A stretch of DNA of 64,000 nucleotides from Apiotrichum sp. Y4204 (GCA_025531455.1 JAMYHL010000054.1:124001-188000); one strand, 5' to 3'. Counted from the stretch's first letter, positions 37,408-49,483 are shown. Program-made: numbers and translations. Notes: generated by a model not told the origin, from the letters alone.

Positions 37408-39334
37408 CTACCTCTGTATCTGAATCACGCCAGTACTCTGCAGTAGCTCGTCCCACCGCTCCAACGCGCTGGTGAGCAGCGCCATCTCGTTAATCACAAT
37501 GGTCATCGCCATCGCCTGGAGATGCGCGTCCTTGGGCAGGGCCTGCAATCAGCCAAGTCATCTTGGTGTGATGCCACATCATCGTTCATAGCTTACCTCG
37601 CGCAGATCATACACCTCGCCGAGGCTACGAGGGCCTAGCCCCACAATGCGGCGATAGAGCAAATCCCTCGTCGCAAGAGCGGCGTCGCGGAGCGCGCCTG
37701 TGAGTCGAGGCACAGTTTCACCCTCCTGTTCCTGTGCCCATGTAGCCTCGAGGTGGTTGACGTCGGCACGGAGGTTGGCGAGCAACTCATCCGAGTCGAG
37801 GTCGAGTTCAGACGGAATTTCATCGGCCGGGTCAATATGGCCAATACGTTCGCGTACCGCAGCGGCCAGATAAAGCGCACCAAAGATGCGCACGCTCACT
37901 TGTCCTGCGTGGTTGAGGTGGTAGGTGTTCCGCGGGCTCGGGGCGCAGAGGAGCGCAGACTCGTCTTCATCGCTCTCAGGTGTGGGGAACAGCGACTCGC
38001 TCACTTCGTCCCCTTCCGCTAGCGCGCGCCATGCCGAGACGTACACGGGTGGAAGGAGCTGTTCCAAATCCCACGTCATACCATCGCCGACGAAATTGTC
38101 GTCCTCATCGTCTTCTTCATCATCGTCATCCTCGTCAACGTTGTTCAGACCGCCTGGTCGGGCGCCAGGGACAAACGCCCATTCCACCAGGAGACGCGCC
38201 TCGTTGATACCCTCACCGTACGAATTCATCACCTCGCGGCCCTTACGCACGGGCATCTCGACGTACATGTCAACCGTGTCATTGGTGTTCGAAATGCGGT
38301 CGCGCTCCGCGCGGGACAGGTGTTCGTGACGCAGTGGTATGTCGTACCCTGGACGGCTGACATCGTGACTACATTCGGCAAGCGAGCCGCAGCGGTGACA
38401 CACAAAGTCGTCGGAGGCAAGCGACGTATGCGAGACGGAAGAATGATTGAGCAGGTCGGCAAACGGACACAGAGCGATGGTGTGATAGAGATCGATCAGG
38501 AACGCGCGAGTGCTGACGAGTGAACATGCATGAGCAAAAGCCTCGAAGGGTGAAGGTGCAGGGTGCTCTCTTGTCGGCGGAAGATGACCAACAGTTGCTG
38601 CGTAAAAGACCCGGGCTTGTTCCTGAGAGTTAGAGCGCCATCAAAGGAGAGCGAGATGCTCCATAGACAGAGACCCTGTCCGTAGCTTGGATCGCGACTT
38701 ATCGCACGGTTCCATCGCCATCATGGCCACCATCCGCGAAAGACTTCCAGCCCACCTAGACCAGCACAACTCACCAGCCCCACGCCATCTTCCTCGCGGC
38801 GTCGAAGATCACGCTCCGCTTCCGTCCCCTTGAGCCATTCGTACGCCTTGCGGGCGTCGCCCCCTTCCATGGCAAGCGGCCAAAGCACTGGAATAGGAAC
38901 CGTGGCGCGTGGCAGGGATTGGAGATAACCGTAGAACCGTGACTCGCGCCCCAGACGCAACTCGTGCAGGAGCACAAGCGCAAGGCCAAGAATCGTGTGC
39001 GATGTTGTCGTTTGTAACGCTGTCAGCCCACCGGTCTTTGGGAGAGGAAGCGGCGGCAGTGAGCTCGTGCGAAGTGAGAGGAGCGCCGATTTGGGGATCT
39101 TGCATACTGGCTTGGTTAGCGGCAGCTTTCCTTTCCAGACTCACTCGTCTCGCCGACATCAAGATCGCGCACTGCCATGACGCGCCACCCGGTTCCGTCC
39201 TTCATGTCTGTGATTTCCACGCCTGACGAGTGTTCCACGCCATTCGCATCAAGCCATTGGAGCAGTTTCTTTGCAGACGGCGGCGGCGCGCCGGACAGAA
39301 GGCCATGCTTGACGTCGTTCATACCGAAGCCCAT
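37408..39334 (-). CDS. SET-domain protein lysine methyltransferase (Rubisco-LSMT/RKM-like)
   Basis: Four exons (minus): 39334-39145, 39106-38775, 38622-37597, 37542-37408; 560 residues. SAM-dependent methyltransferase of the split-SET class that modifies ribosomal or other proteins in fungi. Reading order: LLQWLDANGVEHSSGVEI and GTGWRVMAVRDLDVGETICKIPKSALLSLRTS (N-terminal SET half), LLHELRLGRESRFYGYLQSLP (insert), then STRAFLIDLYHTIALCPFADLLNHSS and MNSYGEGINEARLLVEWAFV (C-terminal SET half, with the NH and YGE motifs). A CHRCGS...C insert sits just after the NHSS motif, and an acidic DEDDDDEEDDEDD run follows the YGE motif. An in-frame ATG at 39379 would add 15 residues. Intron 2 (152 nt) is longer than usual. 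Substrate unknown. Confidence 0.87.
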
Positions 39335-40084
39335 TGGATTGGGAGTTGGCGGATGTAATTTGTGGTTCGGGTTGTACAATGTGCTGATCTTGATACTGTC
39401 GCCATGCGAGGTCGTTGCGCGTTTGATGTGCCTGTGAAAGGCTGTGTGTATCGAAGACTGTCTTCGTGTACTTCTACTCCCCTTTATTCCGTGATCTGGG
39501 ACGTTGTTATCTGACTCGCGTCGCGTCGCCGCCGATCAGGAAAAAATGAACCCCAACCGAATATTTTTATCGCGCGAGAAAGTCGATAAAGTCAGGTCGT
39601 AAGTATCGTCGAATCGTGAGGATGATGGATACAAGATGAGTGTGCGCCTGCCATGTAGGACGGACAGGATGCAATCGATGTTGTAGATGTCGACAAGGTC
39701 ATGGTCAAAGGCTCTCGCCAGTGCACCACCCGACTCTCGCTTGGCCTCGTAAGGGCGTGCCATGCGGGGACGTGCACGGGAGGATGCTTCCGAACCTCCA
39801 CTTTGTCAACAACCGTCAACAACCGAAGTTGGCCTCCACCATAGGGCTGCCGTTAGTCGTCGATGACCGTTGTGCAATTGTGCTGGACAGGAAGACACCA
39901 AAACAGTACAAGATGGCATGAAAGTACATACGGCTTACAACGTCTTAGCTCTGGTTGTTTTAGCCCCTCCAGAGGACAGTGAAAGTAGTTGGACCGCTCA
40001 ACACATTTCGCCCTGATACGATATCTGTTCCTGATATTCCGAGATAAATCCGGGCGGCGGTGCCCGCCCGATATCAGCATCTGG
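39335..40084. other. Intergenic, SET gene promoter
   Basis: 750 bases between two minus-strand genes: SET-gene promoter on the left, 3' region of the SWIM/RING gene on the right. No additional gene is supported. Confidence 0.5.
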
Positions 40085-41695
40085 TCACTCGCCCACGCAT
40101 TCGTCGTCGTCCTCATCATAATCGGGATCCCGGTATCTCCCATCCTCTCGCGGGTTTCTTCCGCGGCCGATAATAGGTCCCTGCCAATACGAGCTGTTGT
40201 TAGCTTGTTTGTTTGTTTCAGTTCTCTATCTCACGAGGTGTCGCGTTTACGGGAAATTCCGAGGACATTCGCGATGTTGAAACTGTTGCATGTCAGACAC
40301 CACGAATGTGGGGAGAACCTCCACGCTCGCTGGAGCGCTGGATAACTCACTATCCTTGAGAAGTAGTAACCACCTCCGCATCCGGATCAGGTTTATTGGG
40401 AGTCACCCAGGCAGCACGGCAATACACGCAGGTCACCGGTTCGCCTCGTGCACGCAGTTGTCAGCTTCAAGTTTTCTAACGCACAGCTTACAGCACTACT
40501 GGCCCACATGCCAAAGCATTGCGTATGAGTTGCTGCTGTTAATATAAGACGGTATGAGTACGCACGATTACCACAACCGTTTGCCGTCAGATCAAAGGTG
40601 AGATCCCCAGAGGAGTTCTCAGCGTGCGTCATTACTTCGTAGCAACTGGTAAAATCAGCAAATATTGTTTCAGCAGTGCTTACATAGGGCAGTCCTCCCC
40701 AATTGCGGCCAGCTTCTTTCCCTCGTTCTCTTCCCCAGCATTTTCCACCAATTCTGGCTCTGCCTCAATGTCCTCGCCTCCTGTGGCACGTAGAACAGCC
40801 ATACGAGCTGAGGCGGGCACCCCCACCGCTGCTGCAGGCCGTGGGGCATTCTCAAAGACTTCTTGCAGTTCAGAGTCCTGAGGGTTAGGAAGTCTGTCGA
40901 GAATTCAACTCACGAGAAGGGCCTTTTGATACCACAGATTACTCTCTGGAGCAACCTTCAGAACTTTCAAGCTAAGGTCAGTGTCGTAACCAGTAGTTGG
41001 TCTTACAAAATAAAGATGATATGCTTGCACGGGGCATTCCCATTGCGAAAATCAGGACAGTCACAACTGAGAACCGGTCCGATAGAAATGCTCTGTCCGG
41101 TGAGTCAAATAAGAACGCCAAAGAGACATACATAGATGTTTCCTGTAGATCCAGCTACACGAAAGAGCGCAAAATGCTGTCCGGAAAGAAGGTCTCTACG
41201 GTCGATCAGGAACTGTTGTTAGATTAGCAGGATCACTCTGCTCACCATGCGTTGAGACATGACCCGCTCCACTGCCTATCAGCTCGTTCTCGCACACTCT
41301 CTCACATCTCTGGTTAATCGCAATTGGGCATCTGTGAGGTTAACAGTTCGAAAACAGCACTGAGCTCACCTTTTCCGAAAACGTGCTGACCGCTTCTCCT
41401 GAGCAACTGCCGCCGGCTTATGGGACACTTCGTCATTACCCTCCTTCTCCTGCTGCAACGGGTCGGTTACTGTATATGACACACGTTTTTTAACCTGTTG
41501 GATCTTGACTTTGCTTGAGGTTGCTCTTGTGGACCGCCTGCGCTTCTTCTCGCCGTTGCTCGCCATTGAGTCTTCCTCAACAACAGCCTTCACAGATCGG
41601 GTCTGTGAACGCTTCTTGAATCCTCTGCCTGAGGCGGGTTTGAACGACGATGCTGACTTCGTCGCCATCGTTTTCTTAGACGGACTTCGTGCCAT
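40085..41695 (-). CDS. SWIM zinc-finger plus variant RING protein, 12 exons
   Basis: Exons (minus): 41695-41370, 41331-41306, 41271-41246, 41212-41132, 41092-41007, 40971-40914, 40877-40684, 40645-40566, 40532-40500, 40444-40351, 40282-40235, 40193-40085; 386 residues. Residues 1-115 are basic and disordered (KKRRRSTRATSSKVK). Then LERVMSQRMFLIDRR and VAGSTGNIY lead into a SWIM finger C163-x-C165-x9-C175-x-H177 (CDCPDFRNGNAPCKH). After LKVLKVAPESNLWYQKALL comes a RING-like module: CPIC (264-267), CGNPTHTQCFGMW (290-302), CVYC (309-312). The C-terminus GPIIGRGRNPREDGRY is basic and then acidic. SWIM-RING proteins are putative ubiquitin ligases. The third zinc ligand expected before the CGN motif is not a Cys here. 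Two consecutive exons are only 26 nt. The donor before 40500 is the least certain splice. Confidence 0.8.
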
Positions 41696-42765
41696 TCTAA
41701 GTGTCGGTCTGTGCGGGACAGAGTGTGATGGAGTGTTGTCGTGGATGTTGATCCTTCAAAAACCGTCGCGGCAAAGCAGTTGAATTCTGAAGACGAGGAG
41801 CTGACCGGACTCGTCTCAGCCCTGTGCGGCAAAGTGACGTAACTGACGGAGATGGCCGATAGTCCGTTTGCCACCCTGCACACGCCTCCTCTGACTGCCA
41901 CAAGGGATCCTCAAGGCCTCAAGATCTCAATTCTCAAGATCCTCGATCAGGATATCTCACATCCGTGAGCCCAGGAGTACTCTGTCTTCGTGGAACTGGC
42001 ACTGGTGTAGCTACGGCTTTCTTGGGTTCCAGTCCACTTCGATTGACTCTCTCTTAACTTGTTCTGACGTTCCCTGTGGCCCTGTGCGCCTGTGCCTCCT
42101 CGCTCTCTGCGTCTCACTGTCTCGCGTCCGCGCACCCAGGATCTTTACCTCGGCGCCTCGGGTTGCTGCTCGACCGTTCCAGCATTTCAGATCCACTCTT
42201 CGTTCTTGCACTGCGCGCTTTGACTTCTTGTTCCTCCTTTGCTCCGTCCTATCCCTTCTGCCATGCCTACCAGCTGGCTAGCCGTCTGGCCCCTGGGTCC
42301 CCAGCAAGCTCCTTCATCTCGTCCCCCCCAGCGGCCTCTCAGCGGGGCACCAGACCACCAGGACGCCAGCCACAACACACAGGATGGACAAATTTTGCTT
42401 CTTGTCTTTGTGTCTTCCTTGGAAAAGTCACCTTCCTCTTCTTTCCCGTTCCCCACTCCAAACGTACGTACCTACGTACGGTGTGGGTCTCCCGTTCTCA
42501 TTCTCACTCGATCACTCATGTATCCATGCACCCATGATCATCCACTTACCTTCCTCCTCCAACCACTAACATTTGGTTTCCTTTTTCTTTCCTCTCTCTA
42601 TCTCTTTACTTCTCCGCGTTCTCTCACTCCCCCTCTCTTCCTTTTCCTTTCGTCGTCTCCCATACTCAACGACAGTTCATTTGCTACTGACAACGCCACC
42701 GCTTTTCACTCTGTCGCTCTTCATCCCCTAAGCACTCGTGCTGCATCACTGACTTTAGCATCAAC
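41696..42765. promoter_or_regulatory. Divergent region, SWIM/RING gene / unknown gene
   Basis: 1070 bases between divergent starts. From about 42220 to 42765 the plus strand is C/T-rich with stretches such as TTTCTTTCCTCTCTC, a leader for the gene at 42766. ACGTACGTACCTACGTACG-like palindromic wording occurs at about 42462-42480. No coding frame is supported. Confidence 0.5.
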
Positions 42766-44608
42766 ATGGCTAGTCCAGTCCAGTCACCATTCTCCTCGGG
42801 CCCACCTCCAGGCAGCAAGCGAGGCTGGGGTTTCCGAAGCGGTAACGGCAAACGGCGCAAACACAACAACTCCCGCGAGAACGACGCTCTATCCATGATC
42901 GATCCTCCCCGTCTCGCTCCTCCTCCACCGCTTCCTCCTGTGAAGAATCTCAATGTCCATTCAAAGCACGACAACTCATCAGCTGCTGAGGTCTTCAGAC
43001 AGCTTTTGGACGATGACGAATCAGTGATCGAACACGATATTTCAACAGGTTCGAATCGTATAAACTGCCCTCCGGCGTCGACGCGCATTGACCACACCCA
43101 TTTCGAGAGCATGTTTGCACCCCGCTTCGGGGTGTCTCGGCGTCATCTCCGCAGCTTGTCCCACGTTAGCGACAGCTCTGAAGACAAGAAGGAAGATGTT
43201 CCCGAGACTAATCATCTCCTTGAATTGCAGAATCCTGTACGTATACGCACCGCACGTGGGTTGACAATAGCTGGGTAAAACACAAAAACCGGCGGTCCAC
43301 TACCCTACCAGCTATACCTTCCCCGCGGACGGGGAAGAAACGGACGCTGAGCATGTTCGTCCTGAACGCCCAACCGCTCTTTTTGTCAGCGATGCCGGCT
43401 GCGACATCCCCATGATTCGTGATGCTTCTCAGCTGCCCCGTGTCACACTTGACCCCGATCTTCCTCCCACGGCTGCTCAGCATCCCACAAGGATCTGGAA
43501 TGTGATGCTCCACTCCTTGCCTGCCGAACTTCAGCCAATTGTGAAGTGGGAGTATGACGAGGTGGATATGACCGGACCCGAGGGTGAGTTGGTGTTGTGG
43601 GCTACACTAAGATTTAGACAAAGGTTGGTCGGCCCAGCTTACACTCATTCTCCCTCCAACCCATCCTGCGGTCCAGCAGCATCCCCTCTTCCACGTTCTC
43701 GACGGCAACAAATACTCTGCCGAGTATATCAAAGCTATGGAAACTCTTGGCGGTATCAAGACGTTCAAAGGCCAGACTCGGAAGTTGAAAGTGAGCCAAT
43801 TGTTCAACTGTCATGAGGGAGAAGCTGACAGATATTACCAGGCGGACGCACAGAACACCACGCTGATACACTGTATTTCAGAAGAATGTCTCGATTGGGT
43901 TTACGCCCCAGTTATGTCACCCATCCCCCAGATTGAAGATGAAACGCTCAACGACGTTTCTACCGACAAAGCTTTCCCAGTGTCGATCTTGTTGAAGCCT
44001 CGAAATTCTGAACGCCTTGCCAGCTATTCCTCTCCCCTTCTCGACCATCTCGGCAAAGAAATATCTAAGTTTCCTGCCACGAGTGGTGTAACTGCGTTGG
44101 TGGAGTTTGACATCTGTGATGAGACTGGTCGTGAGTGCCTTTCCAATCCTGATTCAACTGATCCGCAGTCGTTGGATGCCGGCTAACTGTCGGGGTCTCG
44201 CCGGACATTCAGCGCTATCTAGAGCCATGTGAACATCAGGATCACCATGTCGCTCTCGCTGCACTGTCTCGCAGAGCGCTCGCTCTCAATGTAGCAGAGT
44301 TCTTGCATTGGCTTTATGACAAACACGCTGGCGCGGCCGAGAGTAAGATATGAGCAGCGGTGATACCTAACCGTTAGATTCAACTGATGGTCACCGTGCG
44401 GTCCGGTCTATGCACATGGACAAGACCATGTCGACGGCCACACCATCAAAAAAGAGTGACATCGATTGGATCAAGCAGCTCGACAGTAAGGTGACGCAGA
44501 GAGCTGTCGCTGACAGAACGACTTTTGTCAAGAGTCCGGGTTAATATTGTCAAAGTATTCGCAACGCATCCAGAAACAAGAGAATGGACCTACCTTGTTC
44601 TTCGGTAA
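42766..44608 (+). CDS. Unknown protein, seven exons
   Basis: Exons 42766-43236, 43271-43583, 43618-43790, 43842-44130, 44169-44342, 44378-44485, 44517-44608; 539 residues. I do not recognise the family. All junctions have standard ends and keep one frame to the stop, so the gene is likely real. The first 150 residues are Pro/Ser/Arg-rich with a basic GKRRKHNN patch. The rest appears folded: RIWNVMLHSLPAELQPIVKW, KGWSAQLTLILPPTHPAVQQ, HVLDGNKYSAEYIKAMETLG, RLTVGVSPDIQRYLEP, ALAALSRRALALNVAEFLHW and a C-terminal LLSRVRVNIVKVFATHPETRE. No membrane helix or catalytic signature is obvious. Weak codon bias. A structure prediction would be more informative than sequence here. Acceptor of the last exon could instead be 44528. 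Confidence 0.65.
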
Positions 44609-45384
44609 AGTCACCGTCGATGGGGAGGAGTTTGAGGCGAGGTAAGCCAGTACGCACTTTGATTTCCAGTTACTGACGTCGAAGTGTCCCCAGCGATAAT
44701 CTCAAAGTCGCCCGTCACGAGGTCGCGCGACATGTCCTGGTTGACCACTTCGGACAGAGTCCCGTATAGAACTAGCCCAGTCCTGCTAGAACGCATCGCA
44801 ATTATTTGGCCGGCTGTTAGTTGACGCCGTTGTTCCGTCCTGTCTGCTGCTCCTTCCATTGTTATCGTAGTGACCGCTCGATTCCCTATGAACATTCTGC
44901 TCTGTGCTAGCATGCCCTATAAACAACGCTTTCATTCCAGTGCTTGGCAGCTGGCTGCGCATCATCGACATCATCGACATCATCGATCCATTTTACTCCG
45001 CCACTTTGTGGCAGTACATGCAAAGTACACCGCAGTGCCATTTATCCGCTATCGGGGACCGGCTCTTGGCATTCGGCTTGTGTGCGCAGCGGTACTCGTG
45101 TGCACGAGGGGGTGATAAGCATGCCAGTGCCGGGTTGGTTCACAATCTGTCGAAGCCTCGGTTCCTGAAAAGTCCAACGGTGCCTGACTGGCCGATCTGC
45201 TATGCTGGGTGGCGGCCACCGTCGGGGCCATGACGACGCATGCTGTCACACAATCTGGTATTTCTAGTGAGCCACTGCGGATCGATTATTTGGACACCCC
45301 CTCTTGATCGTCATCTCTCGTCGTCGCCGCCCTAATTTACATCTCGCTATCACAACATTCACAACTACTCGCGCTCACTCCACG
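44609..45384. other. Intergenic with ATCATCGAC repeat
   Basis: 776 bases between two plus-strand genes. A 9-bp tandem repeat lies at about 44961-44986. The region next to 45385 should be the NIPA-gene promoter. Nothing else recognised. Confidence 0.5.
44961..44986. repeat. 9-bp tandem repeat (ATCATCGAC)n
   Basis: ATCATCGAC repeated almost three times in a non-coding region upstream of the NIPA-type gene. Confidence 0.85.
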
Positions 45385-47752
45385 ATGGACGCAATAACAA
45401 CATCCGAGCTGCTCAATACGGCAGTTGCATCAGCCACGACGACACTCCTCGCCGCCGTGACGACGGCCACTTCGGCCGCCGAGGCGGCAGCGACCACCCT
45501 GGCGGACGGAGCGATGAACGGCAATGGCACAATACCTCCGCCCGTCGTGGACGAGCCGTACAACGAGGGCAACTACTTTGTTGTGAGTGAGGTTCTTTCG
45601 CTGTGTGACGGCGGCTCTTTACCCGTGCCGACGCTGGATGAAGTGTCGCGCGAGTCGACGCAGCGCCCTTGTATGGTGCTGCCGTCTGTAGTTGACGTGG
45701 CCTGCGCATCGCACACCAGGCAAGGCGGCCCAACTATTTCCAGGACGGTAGGCGCCCTGAGCATTGTGCAAGACCGTTGAGCCACCGCCATCAGCGCAAG
45801 CCCGATATTGCGAGCATGAGCTCGTCCGTGGCCGCGTCCTGGTCGCCACAGCTTGCCGTCGATTGCGAACCCCTCTCTGCTGCTCGGCGCTCCCTGCGAT
45901 TCTGATCCCCTGGTCCATGCCACGAATATGGCTAGGACAACGTCTCCATACCTTGTGCGGCACTGATAGCAGAACACGATGGTCGGCCTTCTCATCGTCC
46001 TGGCTGCAAGCGTGATGAACGCCCTCGGCCTTAATCTCACTAAACTCGACCACCAGCGGCAACAGATGATCCCGAAACGGCAGCGACGGAAGGAGTACCT
46101 GCGCCCACTATGGCTCGGTGGTATGGGCATTTATATGTGAGTAGGATCTGGGTGACCAACTCGGGCCCTAATTACCCTATGTTGCTTGCGTACTCTGCTG
46201 ACACTCCAGCGCATCACAGTTGTGTAAGTTTCATCGGAGAGATGTGCATACTGATACCAGTCGGATCTCCGCTTGCCCTCCGTTATCTCCGTCCGGATTG
46301 GGTCGCGCCGCTCGGCGCGTCGGCGCTCGTGTTCAACTTTCTCTTTGCGTACTGGCTTGTTGGCACGCGTGCGTACCCCTTTGGAAACCTTGTGTCCTCA
46401 ATACTAACATACAGCTGTGACTACGTCCGATATCCGGGGTACGGGACTCATTGTCCTCGGCGTAATTCTCATTGTCATCTTCTCGTCGATTAATCACGGG
46501 TTGCGGCAAGATCTTCCCATTGAAGAGTGAGTTTTTTGTGTACTCGGTCCATTACTGACGTCAGGTTGAACCGACTGTGGAGCCGTGGCGCGTGGTTGAG
46601 CTATTTCTTCATCCTCCTTGCGGCCACGTTCGGGACATATGTGATTGCGGACCTCCTAGAGCGCGTGCTGCGCTCCCGCGCGTCCTTCTCGCCACTCCCG
46701 TCACCGACGATGGGTCTCCCAACCTCGCGTCGCTCCCCACCTCAGAGCCGCTTCGCAGCGTGTAAGCGACCCTTTACGTTCATCTACGTCCGTTGGAAAT
46801 CGGCACAAAATCTCGTTCTCGCCCGCCTGGAGCCGATGCTTTCCCGCACTGATGACGGAAAAATACTGTGGCTGCAGGGCATTGCCTGGGCTGTCGCTGG
46901 CGGGTCACTTGCCGGCCTGTGTCTCGTCTTCACAAAGGGCGTTGTCAAGATGTTTGTCCTCCCTGGCCATCCGGTGAGCTGCTCAGCATCACTTCACGCT
47001 AACGACCAGCTCGTTCACCCGTCACCTCTCGTTACCCTGCTGTTTACGATTGCCACCGCTGTCACCCAGATTATCTGCTTGAACAAGGCACTAGCTTGCG
47101 CTGACACCGTCGTGGTGGTGCCGCTGTTTTACGCAGGGTACACTGTCTTTGGGTGAGTCCTGCTGCGATAACCCAGCTGACTGGTAGATTCATCAACTCC
47201 CTGATCTTCTACGATCAGACGGGCCAGTACGCGCGCTGGGCGCTTGTGTGTGTCTTCCTCTCCATTGGCGTTCTCATTGGTGGTGTTGTAAGTCTAGAGA
47301 TCTGTGTCCGCAAGGTATGTACTAACGCCAAGGTCCTTCTGTCCATGAAGAGTGCAGAGAAGGCGGAGACCACCACGGAGACCACAGACATGCGGATGCC
47401 CCAACGAGCCCGCCCATCTTCCCCCGGTTCAGGTTCCGAGGAGACAGCGGTTGGGGACGCGGACGGCGAGCCCATGGTGCCCAAGGACGAGGTTATGTGG
47501 GAGGTGGGCGACGACTCAGACGACTCGGACGAAGAAGAGAACGACGAGAGCAAGCAAAAGGGTATTGGCGGAACGAGTGACAGCCACGGCGAGCGCGGCG
47601 GCCTTCTCCTCGCTGTTGATGAGGACGACGATGGTTACCATGGCCGCAGCCCACGCTCACCCACTGTCTCGCTTCACCCCCTTTCCAACGCGGACCGTCG
47701 CAGCTCCTCGCCGCTCCGTTCGCGCAGCAACTCGAGGACGCTCCAGGATTAA
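45385..47752 (+). CDS. NIPA-type magnesium transporter
   Basis: Nine exons: 45385-45582, 45973-46136, 46210-46223, 46261-46368, 46415-46526, 46565-46973, 47010-47152, 47188-47287, 47333-47752; 555 residues. NIPA proteins are multi-pass membrane Mg2+ transporters. Family features: VGLLIVLAASVMNALGLNL, the IASQLFGSPLALRYLRPDWV loop rebuilt across the 14-nt exon 3, APLGASALVFNFLFAYWL, TSDIRGTGLIVLGVILIVIF, then LVTLLFTIATAVTQIICLNKAL and TVVVVPLFYAGYTVFGFINSLIFYDQ. About nine membrane helices in all. Residues 1-65 are Thr/Ala-rich; the last 120 are acidic and Ser-rich, probably cytosolic. The intron at 47288-47332 has a clear TACTAAC branch site. Intron 1 is 390 nt. An upstream in-frame ATG at 45304 is possible but gives a poor N-terminus. 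Confidence 0.9.
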
Positions 47753-48004
47753 TCATTGAGAAGTCAAGCTTCAGACGAGCCGGCCACATGAGCGCCATAC
47801 GCTGCTGTTGTCTGTACACAGAACGGGGTTAGTGCCTTATAATAAACATAAAATCATAGAGGGGTATGGCAGTGCATTCCGGAATCGATGTTGTGTATGC
47901 ATGGCCACAGTGATCGCAGCCGAGCCGAGAGAACTGGATGTCATGATCCAGTTTCTCGACCTTTTCCATGTTACAGGATGGGGAGAGATAATGGGAGGAG
48001 GTGC
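47753..48004. other. Convergent 3' spacer
   Basis: 252 bases between the convergent NIPA-type and uL4m genes. The polyadenylation-like AATAAA occurs at about 47841-47846 on the plus strand (ATAATAAACATAAAATC). Confidence 0.45.
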
Positions 48005-49483
48005 TTAGGCCGAGGGAGGGTTTGAGGGAGGAGGGGCCGCGGCGTCAAGGTCGACCTTGTTCACCTCGGGGATGGGCATGGGGGGCTCGGCAGCCTCAAG
48101 CTGCGAGGCGAACTCGGCGTCGAGCGCGGGGTCAAAGTCGTAGACAATCTCGTCGGACGCAAAGGCGTCCACGGCACCAGCCTCCATTACGACCCAGCGG
48201 TACTTGAGGACGTCGTAGGCGACGACATCCTCGGTGGAGAGAAGCTCGACGTTGGGGATGTTGCGGATGATGCGCCAGAAGTCCTCGACCTCATCGTTGG
48301 GGCGGTGGGGGGAGTAGATGAAGAGGATGGAGAGGTCCTTCTTGGGGCCGAAGCGCTCGACAAAGAGGTTGTTTGGCGTTCCGTCCTCGGCCGGCTCGCC
48401 CTCGACAATACCGTCGCCAAGCGCGTGCACCACATCACGCGTGCCAGCCCAGCCAGCCTCGTCGAGGTCGGCAACCACACGAAGAAGACCAGAGTTGAGC
48501 TTGGACGACAGCGCAGTTTGCAGACCAAGCTTGCGCACCTTGCGAGGAAGGTCCTGCGCCCAGTCGCGCGGGTTAAGAGCGTGAATCGGGGCACCGCCAC
48601 GGCCTGGGGTTAGCATTGTCGAGATGTGGGTTGGAGGGTCGGGTGATAATGGCCCCCAGACCTTTCCCTCTCAATCGCGCTCTCTACTCACGGGTACCAC
48701 TGCTCCGGTCACCAGCACGAGCCTTTCCGCTTCCCTTCTGCGGGCGGATCTTCCTGCCAGAGTACGCGACAGTTGAGCGGTTCTTGGTCGACTGGTTTCC
48801 CGCACGGAGAGTGGAGAGGTACCACACAACGTTGCGGTGGAGAATGTCGCGGCGGAGCGGCTTGGCGAATACGCTGGCGGGCAGCGCGACCATCTGGCCG
48901 TCGGGGCCGGGCTGCGTCGGTGTGAGGCTCTCAAACGACGAGAGGGGAACCATGATCGGCTCGAACGGGTCCGCCGGACGCGTGTGAAGCATTTCTGGCG
49001 TTAGTGTCCAGCTCTTGTCCGTGATCGCTCCAGGGAGCTGGACGCGGAGCACCACGTTGAGTACTCACGTCCACGGGCAAGAAGCGAGTTGCCAACCTGG
49101 GTGCGCGCGCCAGAGATGTCCTCGAAGGTCACGTTGGGAGGAAGTCCCTCGGACTTCAGCTCAGCCTCGACGGCGGCACCGTCCGCCGCGGCGGGAGCAT
49201 CGGCGACGGTGCTCGCGAAGCGCGCCAGTGCCGGGCGCGACGGGCCGGCAACGGGACGGAGAGCCTGGTGTCAGAGAAAAGCAAAGTAGAACGCGGGACA
49301 ATGCCCAGGGGATATGAGAGCGGTAGACGAGGGTGACTTGTTTGTGGAATCACGCGAGTCGTCATGTATCATGTCGCGAAGTCACTGATCGCAAACGACA
49401 AAAACTCGCCCGACAGCGAGGGGGAACCAACAGGGGATACGCACCTGGCGGAAGGAGGGGACGAGCCGTGCTGCCGACTGCAT
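48005..49483 (-). CDS. YML6: Mitochondrial large ribosomal subunit protein uL4m
   Basis: Four exons (minus): 49483-49445, 49264-49069, 48994-48692, 48603-48005; 378 residues. Mitochondrial counterpart of bacterial L4 (yeast Yml6/Mrpl4). The first about 30 residues (MQSAARLVPSFRQALRPVAG) look like a mitochondrial presequence. The hallmark L4 loop is present: LRRDILHRNVVWYLSTLRAG, KNRSTVAYSGRKIRPQKGSG, KARAGDRSSGTRRGGAPIHA and LNPRDWAQDLPRKVRKLGL, with exon 3 joined to exon 4 exactly inside it. The C-terminus is acidic and Pro/Ala-rich, an extension beyond the bacterial core. Intron 1 (180 nt) follows a 39-nt first exon. Confidence 0.94.

Noticed and set aside
40349..40351. TAG stop after TTSQG as the end of the SWIM/RING gene
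   Set aside because: The bases form a GTGAGT donor; splicing on restores a conserved-looking tail ending in GPIIGRGRNPRED and a new stop at 40085.
47288..47332. Reading through as coding in the NIPA-type gene
   Set aside because: The stretch is open but has GTAAGT, a TACTAAC branch site and an AAG end; removal restores a continuous membrane helix.
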